The notes below the pieces were generated by a model, which was not told the DNA's origin, made no database searches, and was given only the letters and a program-made list of their open reading frames with translations. A program made the translations under genes and the position numbers. 64,000 bases of DNA, taken from assembly GCF_035917335.1 (NCBI RefSeq), contig NZ_CP109067.1, positions 4,835,001 to 4,899,000 of the forward strand, written 5' to 3'. Origin of the DNA: Micromonospora sp. NBC_01813 (lineage in GTDB: Bacteria > Actinomycetota > Actinomycetes > Mycobacteriales > Micromonosporaceae). Below are positions 44,306-52,827 of the stretch, one piece after another (positions within the stretch are counted from its first letter, which is position 1; each line of letters begins with the position of its first letter).

Positions 44306-45094
44306 ATGACGATCGATCCGGGAGACGACGAACTAAGCCGGCTGAAGGAACGCGCGGATCATTACGTCCTCGCAGTAGCCGCCGCCCTGATGAGAGATGG
44401 CTTTCCCGTCACCACAGGCGGCACGTATACCTACCCCGACCCCGGGGAGCCCGAAGAAGCCGAGTTCACCCTGCGACTGCCAGATGAGTACGCGGTCCGT
44501 GGACTCGGCGAGCGTGGGGAGTCGTTGGCCCTGGATTGGGCAGCCACGTCCGGATGGTCTCTGTACGTGTCCATCCGCAGCGATGATGGGCAGCTCGCTG
44601 ACACGGAACACTGGCTGGGCGCAGGCTTGGTCCCGCCGCCGCAACAGGTCGCGAACTTCGTGGCCGCCGCCATGGTCGACTGGAAGTCGACCGGAAGCCC
44701 GGAACGGCCGTACTACCGGGCGAAGGGCCAGGATCTCGGCCGGCTACTACTTCAGCTCAAGTCGTACGAACCCTCCGAGAACCCATCCTCCTGGGGCTCG
44801 ATCGCGTACCAGTTCACTCTGCTACGTCGGACGACGGCGTATCAGCTCGCGGCGGTCGACACGGTGTCAGATGACACCATTCGAGCGGTACCCATGCGAG
44901 CCGGGGAGGTGCGAGCGCTGCGGCGCCTGCTTGAGTTTGCAGACAACGACGGCCAGGCGCGGACCCTGGCGTTAAATCTGGTCAACGACATTCAGGCCCG
45001 TTTCAGCAGCAATACCGTGGACTCACCGGACGTACTCAATCTGCTTGTGCGTCAGTACCAGTCGGCGTGGACACGGGCGAGCGAAGGTCGATAG
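44306..45094 (+). CDS. DUF6292-like protein
   Basis: 262 residues, ATG 44306. The first 130 residues (YVLAVAAALMRDGFPVTTGG, LPDEYAVRGLGERGESLALDW, GWSLYVSIRSDDG) follow the DUF6292 pattern known from actinobacterial plasmids. The C-terminal half is helical with a regular register (LRRLLEFADNDGQARTLAL). No membrane segment or enzyme motif. It is followed by a small gene 22 bases downstream, with which it may form a pair. Confidence 0.6.
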   Translation: MTIDPGDDELSRLKERADHYVLAVAAALMRDGFPVTTGGTYTYPDPGEPEEAEFTLRLPDEYAVRGLGERGESLALDWAATSGWSLYVSIRSDDGQLADTEHWLGAGLVPPPQQVANFVAAAMVDWKSTGSPERPYYRAKGQDLGRLLLQLKSYEPSENPSSWGSIAYQFTLLRRTTAYQLAAVDTVSDDTIRAVPMRAGEVRALRRLLEFADNDGQARTLALNLVNDIQARFSSNTVDSPDVLNLLVRQYQSAWTRASEGR

Positions 45095-45116
45095 ATCGGC
45101 GCCCGGAACGACGGTC

Positions 45117-45419
45117 ATGAACTTCGGACCGGGTCACCATAGGTCCAGAGCCTTCTGCCCTTACTGGCAGGCCGTAGAAGCCAAGCATGACGACGACGCC
45201 GTAGGCCTGTTCGACGCGCACAACGAGCTACTCACCTTCGTCGCCGAAACGCTGGAAGGCGACGTCGAGGCCATCCTGCACGAGTGGGTCCCCGACGACG
45301 ACCTGCGCCAGCAGATGCGGATTGAGGGGCAGCGGCTCCGCCACACCATCGACCGCCTGACCGCGCTCGGCAACAGGGTCAACACCTACCTGCGCGGCGA
45401 ACTGAGGGACGCGCAGTGA
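45117..45419 (+). CDS. Small hypothetical protein
   Basis: 100 residues, ATG 45117. It is helical and charged, with an acidic middle (HDDDAVGLFDAHNELL) and an amphipathic C-terminus (LRHTIDRLTALGNRVNTYL). No Cys pairs or membrane segments. Placed directly after the DUF6292-like gene, and convergent with the nuclease operon. No family recognised. Confidence 0.5.
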   Translation: MNFGPGHHRSRAFCPYWQAVEAKHDDDAVGLFDAHNELLTFVAETLEGDVEAILHEWVPDDDLRQQMRIEGQRLRHTIDRLTALGNRVNTYLRGELRDAQ

Positions 45420-45515
45420 GCCGGCGGCGTGGCGCGGCAGGCGGGCCCACCGCCCAGACCCAACGGGGACTCGACTCCGGCATCACAGAGCCGTACGTGG
45501 CCGAGGGTAGGCGGC

Positions 45516-46073
45516 CTACGCTTCGTTGGGAGGGGTGTCGATGAGCCCGATCGTGACGGCGATGGCGAGGTCGTGGCGGGCGTCGTGCAGCGCGTGATGT
45601 ACCGGCGGCTTCTGCTCCGGCGTGGCCGTCCCGCTGCGGTACGCCTCCTGCATCAAGTCCTGGGTGAAGCCTGGGATGACCGGTGGCAGGTCACTGAGCG
45701 GTCCGTAGAGCTGCGTGAGCACGATAGTGTCGAACGGGGAGAAATACGCCCAAATCTGCGGGTTGGTCAGCACGGCGAAGAAGTCGGCGACCTCGCGGGC
45801 GATCGCCGGGCGGGGCTTGACCGCGGTGAACTCGGGGTGGCTGCGGTCCCACGTCCAGCTGGTATCAGTCCGCCGGACCGGTAGGTGCGGTGCGACGTGC
45901 TGGTTCAGCCACGGATGCTTGGAGATCTGCCGTAGGTCGATGTCGGCGAACACGGCGTAGTATTCCGGTCCTGTTGCTGCGACCAGGCCGATGCTGATGG
46001 GCACGATCAGCCGGCCGGTGTCGAGGAACTCGGTGTCGAGGAACACCTTGCTCGGGTCGGTCGCGGTCACCAC
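45516..46073 (-). CDS. DEDDh 3'-5' exonuclease (RNase AS-like)
   Basis: 185 residues; GTG at 46073 or 46070 (the latter overlaps the upstream stop). Three of the four acidic residues and the His of the DEDDh site are visible: FLDTEF (Asp, Glu), YFSPFDTIVL (Asp) and HHALHDARHDL (His, Asp). The spacing and flanks match actinobacterial RNase AS, which degrades the adenylated 3' ends of RNA. It is the last gene of the deazaguanine operon, so a role on RNA or DNA 3' ends there is likely. Confidence 0.8.
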   Translation of the reverse strand: MVTATDPSKVFLDTEFLDTGRLIVPISIGLVAATGPEYYAVFADIDLRQISKHPWLNQHVAPHLPVRRTDTSWTWDRSHPEFTAVKPRPAIAREVADFFAVLTNPQIWAYFSPFDTIVLTQLYGPLSDLPPVIPGFTQDLMQEAYRSGTATPEQKPPVHHALHDARHDLAIAVTIGLIDTPPNEA

Positions 46074-46894
46074 AGCTTCAGGTCCTCCAGAATCGCGGCG
46101 GCGCGCGGCATTGCCGGGGTCGGGTTGCCGGTCGACGGGTCACCTCCGAGTGGGAGGTGCTGGTCGAGGCGGATGATGTCCCGCCATGTGAGGACTCGAG
46201 TCCAGGTGTTGGCGATGGCCTGGCCACGGGAGCCTGACAGCCGGCCGCTGTCGAGCAGGTGGTCGAGGTGGATGCCGCCGGCGAGCAGGTCGGCGGCGGT
46301 CTTGGGGCCTACGCCGCGTACGCCAGGGATGTTGTCGGAGGGGTCGCCGGTCAACGCTCGGAAGTCGGGCCACTGCGCTGGGGTCACTCTGTGGCGTGTG
46401 AGCACGTCTGTAGGGGTGATCCGGTGCCGGGCCGGGTTGAGGATGGTGACGCGGGGTGCGGCGAGTTGCAGCAGGTCCCGGTCGCCGGTGTAGCAGGTGA
46501 CCGTGCGGCCGCTGTCGACTGCGGTGCGGGCGAGCGTGGCGAGCACGTCGTCGCCTTCGTGGTCGTCGAGTTCGAGCCAGGCGATCCCGGCCGCGTCGAG
46601 GCCGTCCTTGACCATCGGCAGCGATCGGATCGCGCTGTGGTCGGCGTCGGCCCGGTCGGCTTTATAGCCAGCGTCTCGGGTTTGCCGGGTCGCGGCGGCG
46701 TTCTCCCCGTCGAACACCACGACGATCTCATGATCGGGCGCCATTTCCAGGTGGGTTTTGCGCAGGATCGCGAGGAATCCGAACACGCCGGTCAAGTCGC
46801 GGTCGCCGTCGCGAGAGGTGATGCGCCGTTGCGAGAATCCCCACCAGGAGCGGTAGAGCAAGTGGTGGCCATCGACGGTCAGCAACGGTGTCAC
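46067..46894 (-). CDS. PolA-type 5'-3' exonuclease/FEN
   Basis: 275 residues from GTG 46894 with GGAGGGGG upstream. The order of motifs matches the 5'-nuclease domain of DNA polymerase I: LTVDGHHLLYRSWW, VVFDGENAAATRQTRDAGYKADR (in part), LDDHEGDDVLATLA, CYTGDRDLLQL, and a helix-3-turn-helix GDPSDNIPGVRGVGPKTA. Acidic residues for two metals are present, so activity on flaps or 5' ends is expected. Stand-alone copies also occur outside polymerase operons; here it lies between two operon genes. Confidence 0.85.
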   Translation of the reverse strand: MTPLLTVDGHHLLYRSWWGFSQRRITSRDGDRDLTGVFGFLAILRKTHLEMAPDHEIVVVFDGENAAATRQTRDAGYKADRADADHSAIRSLPMVKDGLDAAGIAWLELDDHEGDDVLATLARTAVDSGRTVTCYTGDRDLLQLAAPRVTILNPARHRITPTDVLTRHRVTPAQWPDFRALTGDPSDNIPGVRGVGPKTAADLLAGGIHLDHLLDSGRLSGSRGQAIANTWTRVLTWRDIIRLDQHLPLGGDPSTGNPTPAMPRAAAILEDLKLW

Positions 46895-46991
46895 AGGGTT
46901 CCCCCTCCGGTGGGCGCGGCACATCATCGCCGGTGACCGGGGCGGGCGGGTGCCCACCGTTCCTCTCTCGGGACGGGGACGGGTGTCGAGC

Positions 46992-48332
46992 CTACCGGGT
47001 TGGATCCGGTGTCGGGGTGAAGGCACGGGTGAGTGTCTCGGCGTATGCGGTGACGACGTCTCGCTCGCGCACGACCCTGTGGTAGGCCCGCTGGCGGATC
47101 GCCGATCGGGCGGTGTCGTCCATCGCGATGACGTGCTGCAGTGCCGCGGTGAGGCCACCAGGATCCGCGGGGTTGTAGAGCAGGCCGTTGTCGAGGTCGG
47201 TGATCGTCTCGGGGAAACCGCCGAGGGCCGGGGCGACGACGATCGGACCTTGGTGGCGAGCCCACAGGCCCACTTCGAACGGGAGGTTCGCCAGAGATTC
47301 GCCACGGGAGGGGCAGACGACGGCGACGGTGTGAGGAAGGCTGGCCAGTGCGCGTGGCAGGTCCCGGGTGAACCGGTCGACGTATGTGGCTCGTAGGCCG
47401 GCGTCGGCGATCTGCTGCCGGTAGGTGCGGGTCAGCGGGTCGGCGTCGCTGAACGCGACGATGACGGCGACGAGGTGGACGATGTCCCGCAGCGGTGCCA
47501 CGGCGGTGATCAGCTGGTCGAAGCCTTTGGTGGGGTCGGTGCGGCCGACGGCCAGCACGATCGGGCGGTCCAGCGGCACGCCGAACGTGGCCGTGATCTG
47601 TAGCGCATCGGCCGCAGGCATCGGCTGCAGATCGGGGGCGGTCAGGTCGAGGCTGCACCGGTACGGCACCAGATGCGCTGGGTCGACGGCGTACTCGGTG
47701 ATCAGATGGCGGGTGAATGCCTCGCCAATGTCCGCGACCCGCACGCCGGGCTGCCCGGCGACTGTCAGCGACCGTTGCTCCCACGCGAGCCGTCCAGGGT
47801 CCGGTGCCGGATGACTGTGTACGTAGGCCGTCCCGTACAGGGTCAGCAGGATTTCGACGGTGCCGGCTCCTGGTGGTAGAAGCGCTCCTTCGAGGAAGGC
47901 GCGGCCGGTCCCGGCGAACGGGGTGTCGACCGCGATGACAGCGACATGGTCATAGCGGCCTGCGAGGGTTCGCGCAGTTTCTGCTGCCTGCTGGGACAGT
48001 TGTCGCCACACAGGCGGCGTCCAGAACGCGGCGGTCGTGTCGTATGCCAGCGGCAGGATTCGTCCGCCGCTGCTTTCGACGGTCCGGCACGTGGCGGCCA
48101 GCAGGTGCGGGTCGTAGGCCCAGGTCGCAGGACCGGGTTCGGGGATCGCCAGGTACGGGGTGAACGGCCCGGTGATCGCGGTCAGCTTTTCCCAGCGGCG
48201 GGTGAGGGTGCCGAGTAGTGTCTGGGTCTGCCGGCCGATGCCGTTGGTGCAGTTCGCGGCTCCGTTGAACGTGCAGTACAGCAAGGCCCTGGACGGCGGT
48301 CGGCCGCCGCGTGCTGTGGTCATCGTGATCAT
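46992..48332 (-). CDS. Family 4 glycosyltransferase (A)
   Basis: 446 residues; ATG 48332 overlaps the reverse-transcriptase-like stop as ATGA. GT-B fold: the donor-side VLAVGRTDPTKGFDQLI, then CPSRGESLANLPFEVG with the EX7E pair, and PALGGFPETI. The N-terminal ALLYCTFNGAANCTNGIGRQ is a glycine-rich acceptor loop. It should add a sugar from a nucleotide donor with retention. It is the second GT4 of this operon, and the two sequences are clearly different. Confidence 0.85.
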   Translation of the reverse strand: MITMTTARGGRPPSRALLYCTFNGAANCTNGIGRQTQTLLGTLTRRWEKLTAITGPFTPYLAIPEPGPATWAYDPHLLAATCRTVESSGGRILPLAYDTTAAFWTPPVWRQLSQQAAETARTLAGRYDHVAVIAVDTPFAGTGRAFLEGALLPPGAGTVEILLTLYGTAYVHSHPAPDPGRLAWEQRSLTVAGQPGVRVADIGEAFTRHLITEYAVDPAHLVPYRCSLDLTAPDLQPMPAADALQITATFGVPLDRPIVLAVGRTDPTKGFDQLITAVAPLRDIVHLVAVIVAFSDADPLTRTYRQQIADAGLRATYVDRFTRDLPRALASLPHTVAVVCPSRGESLANLPFEVGLWARHQGPIVVAPALGGFPETITDLDNGLLYNPADPGGLTAALQHVIAMDDTARSAIRQRAYHRVVRERDVVTAYAETLTRAFTPTPDPTR

Positions 48333-49156
48333 CCTGCGAGGTAGAGGTCTTCGGGGTTGGGCTGCCAGACATGCGACTTGGTCGGGCTGGGTCGAAGCCC
48401 TTGGGCCGATAGCGCGTCGGCGACCCGGGCGGCGTGGAGCTCGGCGTGGGCTCGGTCGAGACAGAAGACGGTGTAGTTGTCCGTGACGCGGATGACCGGC
48501 AGGTCCCGCAGGCGCTCGTCGACGGGTAGGAGCCGGATGTTGGTGAGCATCGGTGTCAGGCCGCTGCCGGGTGCCAGCGGTGTCGGCAGGTTCTCTAGGA
48601 CGGTGCGGACGAGCGCCAGGAAGGTCCCGTCGCTGATCCAGCAGGCCAGACCGTCGACGAGACTGTTGAGGTCGGCGTCGCGGGTCGCGGCGGCGACGTC
48701 GAGGTCCGCGACCCAGTTCCGGCCGGCCGTGAGATGGGAGGCTGCGGCGTGCAGCGCGTCGACCCGGCCGGCGCGGGGTCGCCACCCGTACATCCAGTCC
48801 GGGTACGCGTCGGCGCACAGGATGAGTTCTGCGGCTTCGCGCAGGGCGCGGTGCACGATGCGGTCTTCGACGGTGGGGATCGCGAGGGCGATGTCCTTGC
48901 CCCATGACGGCAGGACGACGTGGCGTGCCGGCGCGGGAGCCCATGTGCCGGCGCTCAGGCGGGTGGCGAGGTTGGCGATCCTGCGGTCGAGGTCGCGGCG
49001 GTACTGTGTCCAGCGGATCCCGTCGCTGCCGGGGCTGCCGCGGTGGCGCATCAGGGCGCGAGCGCAGTTTTTGAGTCGGACCGGGTCGGTGACCAGCGGC
49101 ATCAGCGTGTGTGCTGCCGGGTGCCGTCCCGCCTGACCAGCCGTCGCTGCGCTCAT
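48329..49156 (-). CDS. Reverse-transcriptase-like protein with altered active site
   Basis: 275 residues; ATG 49156 overlaps the WbqC-like stop as ATGA. RT landmarks in order: GSPGSDGIRW (40-49), LPSWGKDIALAIPTVEDRIV (82-101), MYGWRP (122-127), WVADLDVAAATRD (148-160), GLTPMLTNIRLLPVDERL (199-216) and RVTDNYTVFC (223-232). The first metal Asp (151 or 153) remains, the usual PQG is GSG, and the YADD box is VTDN, so the second Asp is Asn. Group II-like in spacing but without maturase or endonuclease domains. Polymerase activity is doubtful; a binding or priming role is possible. Confidence 0.72.
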   Translation of the reverse strand: MSAATAGQAGRHPAAHTLMPLVTDPVRLKNCARALMRHRGSPGSDGIRWTQYRRDLDRRIANLATRLSAGTWAPAPARHVVLPSWGKDIALAIPTVEDRIVHRALREAAELILCADAYPDWMYGWRPRAGRVDALHAAASHLTAGRNWVADLDVAAATRDADLNSLVDGLACWISDGTFLALVRTVLENLPTPLAPGSGLTPMLTNIRLLPVDERLRDLPVIRVTDNYTVFCLDRAHAELHAARVADALSAQGLRPSPTKSHVWQPNPEDLYLAG

Positions 49157-49887
49157 GTTGTGGGCCATGGGGTAATGGCGCAGCCGCGGGCCAGTATGTC
49201 GCGTGCTGCTGGTCCTTGTTGGACCAGCAGATCGATCACGGATACTGCGGGGATGAACGTGCCGGGATGGTTCTGTGGGTAGGGCGGGTGGGTGTAGGTG
49301 GCGACTTCGACTCTGATACCCGCGTCGTGCAGGGCCGCCCGGTCCAGGTATTTCAGCGCGCCGGTGCCGACACGCAGGACCCGATCGCCGGTGCGGGAGC
49401 ACAGGTCGATCAGCATGGCGGTTTTCGTCCCGGCGGGGTGAACGGTGCTGGACCGCACGAGGGTGACGGACATGCCGAACGCGTCGAGTAGCAGCCGGGT
49501 CAGGGCAAGGTCGAGGTCGACCAGGGTCGTCCATTGTTGGGCGAATACCGCGCCGAGATGGTCGGCGTAGACCGGCCAGAACGGGGCCTTTCCGTAGGTG
49601 GCGGTGAGGGTTCGCCAGTGCCGGCGCGCCCATTCAGGGTCGGCGATGCGCACGTCGCACAGCGGCTGCCCAAACCGGCGGCGGACCGGAACGGTCAGCC
49701 AGCGCAGGGTTCCGGTCCGGTCGAGGATGCGGTTGCGGTGCTGGTAGCCGCGCTCGGAGAACTGGACATGATCGAGGATGATCATCTGTGGGACGTCGAG
49801 CAGGCGGGAGAAGTAGCCGCACCAGGGCAGATAGGCGGGTTGGTGGGCGACCAGGATGCCCCTGGCTGGGTCAGCGACAGCGCCCAT
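49153..49887 (-). CDS. WbqC-like family protein
   Basis: 244 residues. It matches the WbqC-like pattern: LVAHQPAYLPWCGYFSRLLD, DHVQFSERGYQHRNRI, WLTVPVRR and, near the end, HPPYPQN. Members occur in polysaccharide and nucleotide-sugar clusters and are thought to modify amino-sugar units, but the chemistry is poorly defined. The start overlaps the PIG-L stop by one base (TGATG), and the end overlaps the RT-like start as ATGA. No membrane segment. The conserved HQPxYLPW opening supports the family call well. Confidence 0.78.
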   Translation of the reverse strand: MGAVADPARGILVAHQPAYLPWCGYFSRLLDVPQMIILDHVQFSERGYQHRNRILDRTGTLRWLTVPVRRRFGQPLCDVRIADPEWARRHWRTLTATYGKAPFWPVYADHLGAVFAQQWTTLVDLDLALTRLLLDAFGMSVTLVRSSTVHPAGTKTAMLIDLCSRTGDRVLRVGTGALKYLDRAALHDAGIRVEVATYTHPPYPQNHPGTFIPAVSVIDLLVQQGPAARDILARGCAITPWPTT

Positions 49888-50621
49888 CAGAAGGCGATCC
49901 GGTAGGCGACGAATTGTTCGGCGAGGTCGGTGCCGATGCGCACCCCGTTGGCGGCGTCCAGCTTTCGGATTCCTTCTAGGCTGCGCGGGTGTGGCCAGTC
50001 ACGCAGCTGGGAGGCGTGGGCGCGCAGGGCCTGTTCCTTCGCGGGCCAGCTGTCGGTCGTGTCGACCAGCACCGTCCATGCTTCGACGGTGCGGGTCCAG
50101 ACGTCCTCCGGTCCGCAGTAGCCCAGGACGATTCGCGGCGTGGGTTTGCCGTTGCCGCCGAGGCGGGCGGCTGCGATCCCGGCGTGGTGCACCGCCAGGT
50201 GGTCCTGGTGGAAGCCGGTTGCGGACGGGATCAGCATCAGGTCGGGTCGGGTCTCGGACAGCGATACCTCGGTTCCGGACTCGATCAGCGTGACCAGGTC
50301 GGACGGGTGGTTGCCGGGGGTGTGGGCGCGCTCGTCGTCCACCCAGGCGATGATCCGGCCGTAGACGCCGAGCGCGTCGCAGGCGGCGTTGAACTCCTTG
50401 ACCCGCACGGCGGGGTCGCTGTCTCCACCCCACATCGGTCGGGTGCGGCACGCTACGGCGAGCACGTCGACGACGATCCCCGCGGCGGCGGCGCGGTATA
50501 GCGTGCCGCCGGGGCCGATGGTTTCGTCGTCGGGGTGGCTGACCACGGCGAGCAGGCGTTGGCCTTCGCTCAGGCCGAACAGACCGTCAGCGGTGAGCGT
50601 TGTGGATGGTGCGGGGTGCAC
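49887..50621 (-). CDS. PIG-L/LmbE-family N-deacetylase
   Basis: 244 residues from GTG 50621. The zinc site is intact: SHPDDE (His29, Asp32 region) and GFHQDHLAVHHA (His138, His141). PIG-L enzymes remove N-acetyl groups from GlcNAc-type sugars, as in mycothiol or glycopeptide biosynthesis. Together with two GT4 enzymes in the same operon it implies addition of GlcNAc followed by deacetylation. Spacing to the GT4 gene before it is 30 bases; the next start overlaps the stop by one base. Confidence 0.87.
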   Translation of the reverse strand: MHPAPSTTLTADGLFGLSEGQRLLAVVSHPDDETIGPGGTLYRAAAAGIVVDVLAVACRTRPMWGGDSDPAVRVKEFNAACDALGVYGRIIAWVDDERAHTPGNHPSDLVTLIESGTEVSLSETRPDLMLIPSATGFHQDHLAVHHAGIAAARLGGNGKPTPRIVLGYCGPEDVWTRTVEAWTVLVDTTDSWPAKEQALRAHASQLRDWPHPRSLEGIRKLDAANGVRIGTDLAEQFVAYRIAF

Positions 50622-50651
50622 GGGTCCTCCAACCGTGAGGGGTGGGGGTGG

Positions 50652-51779
50652 TCAAAGTCCGAACGAGGCCAGGAACGCTTGTGCGGACGCGTATGGCGTG
50701 TGGCCAGCGACCTGGGCGGGGGCCTGTCGGCTCGCGGCGTGGTAGGCGATGGGGTCGTTGAGCAGGCCGGTCGCGGCGCTCCACAGGGTGGTCGCGGGTT
50801 CGCCGGAGGGTGCGGGGGTGACCATGACGCCGGCGGGGCCGGCGAGTACGGGAACGTGTCCGAAGTCGTAGCCGACCACGGGGGTGCCGGCGGACAGGGC
50901 CTCGGCGGCGGCGTTACACCAGGACTCCGGGCTCGTGGTGGAGATAATCGTCAGCGCGGCGCAGGCGAAGAAGTCGGTCACCTCCTGCCAGGGCAAAGGC
51001 GGCAGGATCCGCACATCTGCCGGGGCATGGCCGGCTGCTTCGCGGCACTGCGCGAGCACGGCGTCCTGCATGCCGGGCCAGTATTCGAAACCGGCCGCGG
51101 CCAGCACGATCTCCACGCTGCGGCCGAGTCCGGCGGGGACGGCCTGGATCAGTTCGAGGATCCCCTTGTGGGGTTCGGCGCGGGTGACGATGCGGACCGG
51201 TCCGGTGCGGCGCAGCTGCTCGCGGCGTTCGTGGTCCGGCGGCTGACCGCCAGTGAGCAGCGCGTTGGGCACCTGATGCCAGGCGGTGGTGTCGTAGCCG
51301 GCGGCTGCCGCCTCCGCGATCATGTAGGGGCTCGGGGTGAGGACAGCGTCTGGTCGCCGGTCGAGTGCCTGCCGGAACAGCGGATCGGTGCGCATCACCG
51401 CGACCCGTAACGCGGACCGAACCCCTGGCGGGACGGGCGCCAGGTAGCCCATCCCCCACGACGCGTCCGCCCAGCAAACGATGTCGACGCGTTCCCGGGC
51501 GAGCAGCCCAGTCAGTTCGGTGCACGCCGGTTCCGGGTCGGCGAGCGCGGCGAGAAGCTCCTCCTCGGTAGCGGGGACGGGAACGGTCACAGACGTCAGC
51601 GGCAGCAGGTCGGGGTCGTCGCCTGCGATGTTGCCGGCAGTGGTGACGATCACCGCTCGGTGGCCGAGCTCTCGCAGGCCTTGCCGCAGCGACGCAAGGC
51701 TTCGTTCGAGCCCTGCCGGGGCGTTCTCGGCGTAGGACAACAGGACGATCCCGACGGTCAGCGAAGCGGTGCTGGTCAT
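50652..51779 (-). CDS. Family 4 glycosyltransferase (B)
   Basis: 375 residues; ATG 51779 overlaps the phosphoribosyltransferase stop as ATGA. GT-B fold: ALIVTTAG-type Rossmann start (VIVTTAGNIAG), VRIVTRAEPHKGILELIQAV and SPESWCNAAAEALSAGTPVV with the EX7E acid pair. It is placed directly before the deacetylase and is the likely GlcNAc-transferring partner. Acceptor unknown; the deazaguanine nucleoside made upstream is a fair candidate. Confidence 0.83.
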   Translation of the reverse strand: MTSTASLTVGIVLLSYAENAPAGLERSLASLRQGLRELGHRAVIVTTAGNIAGDDPDLLPLTSVTVPVPATEEELLAALADPEPACTELTGLLARERVDIVCWADASWGMGYLAPVPPGVRSALRVAVMRTDPLFRQALDRRPDAVLTPSPYMIAEAAAAGYDTTAWHQVPNALLTGGQPPDHERREQLRRTGPVRIVTRAEPHKGILELIQAVPAGLGRSVEIVLAAAGFEYWPGMQDAVLAQCREAAGHAPADVRILPPLPWQEVTDFFACAALTIISTTSPESWCNAAAEALSAGTPVVGYDFGHVPVLAGPAGVMVTPAPSGEPATTLWSAATGLLNDPIAYHAASRQAPAQVAGHTPYASAQAFLASFGL

Positions 51780-52336
51780 GGATGCCTCACCCCGGCCGGT
51801 ACGGGCAGCGACTCGGTCACCTGGCCCGGGTCGGTCTCCCACGGGAACACGGTCCAGTCCGCCACATCCCACACCCACGTGTCGGGCATGACCGGTGATC
51901 CGCTGTTACGGCACAGCACCACCGTGCGCACCGCGGCCGGTCGCAGCTGCGCGTCCAGGGCGGCACGGACGGCATCGATCGTGGCGCCGGTGCCGCAGAT
52001 GTCGTCGACCAGCAGGATCCGCTGTCCGGCCCGTTCACGCGGCAGCCCTGCGGTGTCGATGGTGACGCGGCCGGTGGCCTGCACCATGATCCTGTCGTCG
52101 AGGTTGTGGCGAGCCGTGATCACCTGATCCGGGACGCGCATCAGCTGCGACAGCGCCGACGCGACCGGCACGCCGCCACGGGCGATGCCGATGATCACGT
52201 CGGGAGCGAACGGCTGCTCGGCTCCGGCGAGCAGCGAGGTAGCGGCCGTCAGCAGATCGGTGGACATGTGCCAGATGCGCTGCCCTTCGAAGATCCGCCG
52301 CGAGGGCACTCTTGGTGTGGCGAGGTGTGCGGTCAT
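51776..52336 (-). CDS. Phosphoribosyltransferase 2
   Basis: 186 residues. ATG 52336 overlaps the DUF6884 stop as ATGA (an in-frame codon at 52348 is less likely). The PRPP loop is ILLVDDICGTGATI (107-120), with GIARGGVPVASALS as the hood region. It resembles type I PRTases for purines or pyrimidines. Two PRTases next to two QueC copies suggests that each module converts a deazaguanine to a nucleotide, or that one acts on a different base. Confidence 0.85.
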   Translation of the reverse strand: MTAHLATPRVPSRRIFEGQRIWHMSTDLLTAATSLLAGAEQPFAPDVIIGIARGGVPVASALSQLMRVPDQVITARHNLDDRIMVQATGRVTIDTAGLPRERAGQRILLVDDICGTGATIDAVRAALDAQLRPAAVRTVVLCRNSGSPVMPDTWVWDVADWTVFPWETDPGQVTESLPVPAGVRHP

Positions 52337-52827
52337 GTCCAGCTCCACGAGTCGAGGACGGCGCTGGCCTCAGGCCAGCCGGTGAAGTAGTCGGGCACCC
52401 AGTGGACGCGGGCGCCGGTGGTGAGCAGGTCGGCGATCGGGACCAGGTACAGCGGTTCGACGATCGCCAGGACCTCGCACGGTGTCCCGGTCGCGGCCAG
52501 GTCGTCGGCGAGCGCCGCAGTCACCGCTGGACGCAGCCTGGCGGCGGTGTCCGCGTCGAGGGCCTGGTCGTAGGCGAGCAGCGGGGTGTCTGCATGGACG
52601 AGGCCGTGCCGGGCCGACAGGATGCGGATCCGGTTCCGCAGGCGGGGATTGGTGCCGAGCCGGGCTCGCAGCGGTGGGATGCAGCCTTCGTCGTACAGGT
52701 CGAGCGCCGGGACCGGGTGACGGGTGACCCGCTTACGGGGGCAGCATCCGACGATGATCAGCCGGGAGTTGACCGGGTCGGCGGCGCGCGGCAGAGCCGG
52801 CAGCGGGTTGGCGATGCTGATGGTCAT
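52333..52827 (-). CDS. DUF6884 protein
   Basis: 164 residues, ATG 52827 (ATGA overlap). The core LIIVGCCPRKRV, with two cysteines before basic residues, and ILSARHGLVHADTPLLAYDQ follow the DUF6884 pattern. Related segments occur in proteins near tRNA-guanine transglycosylase-like and DNA-modification genes, which gives a plausible but unproven link with deazaguanine handling. No known activity has been assigned. It joins the FGE-like and PRTase genes in one translated series. Confidence 0.68.
   Translation of the reverse strand: MTISIANPLPALPRAADPVNSRLIIVGCCPRKRVTRHPVPALDLYDEGCIPPLRARLGTNPRLRNRIRILSARHGLVHADTPLLAYDQALDADTAARLRPAVTAALADDLAATGTPCEVLAIVEPLYLVPIADLLTTGARVHWVPDYFTGWPEASAVLDSWSWT

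Noticed and set aside
48329-49156. Retron or diversity-generating retroelement
   Set aside because: No msr/msd-like hairpin region, template/variable repeat pair or accessory gene was seen, and the YADD motif is altered. A systematic repeat search was not possible.
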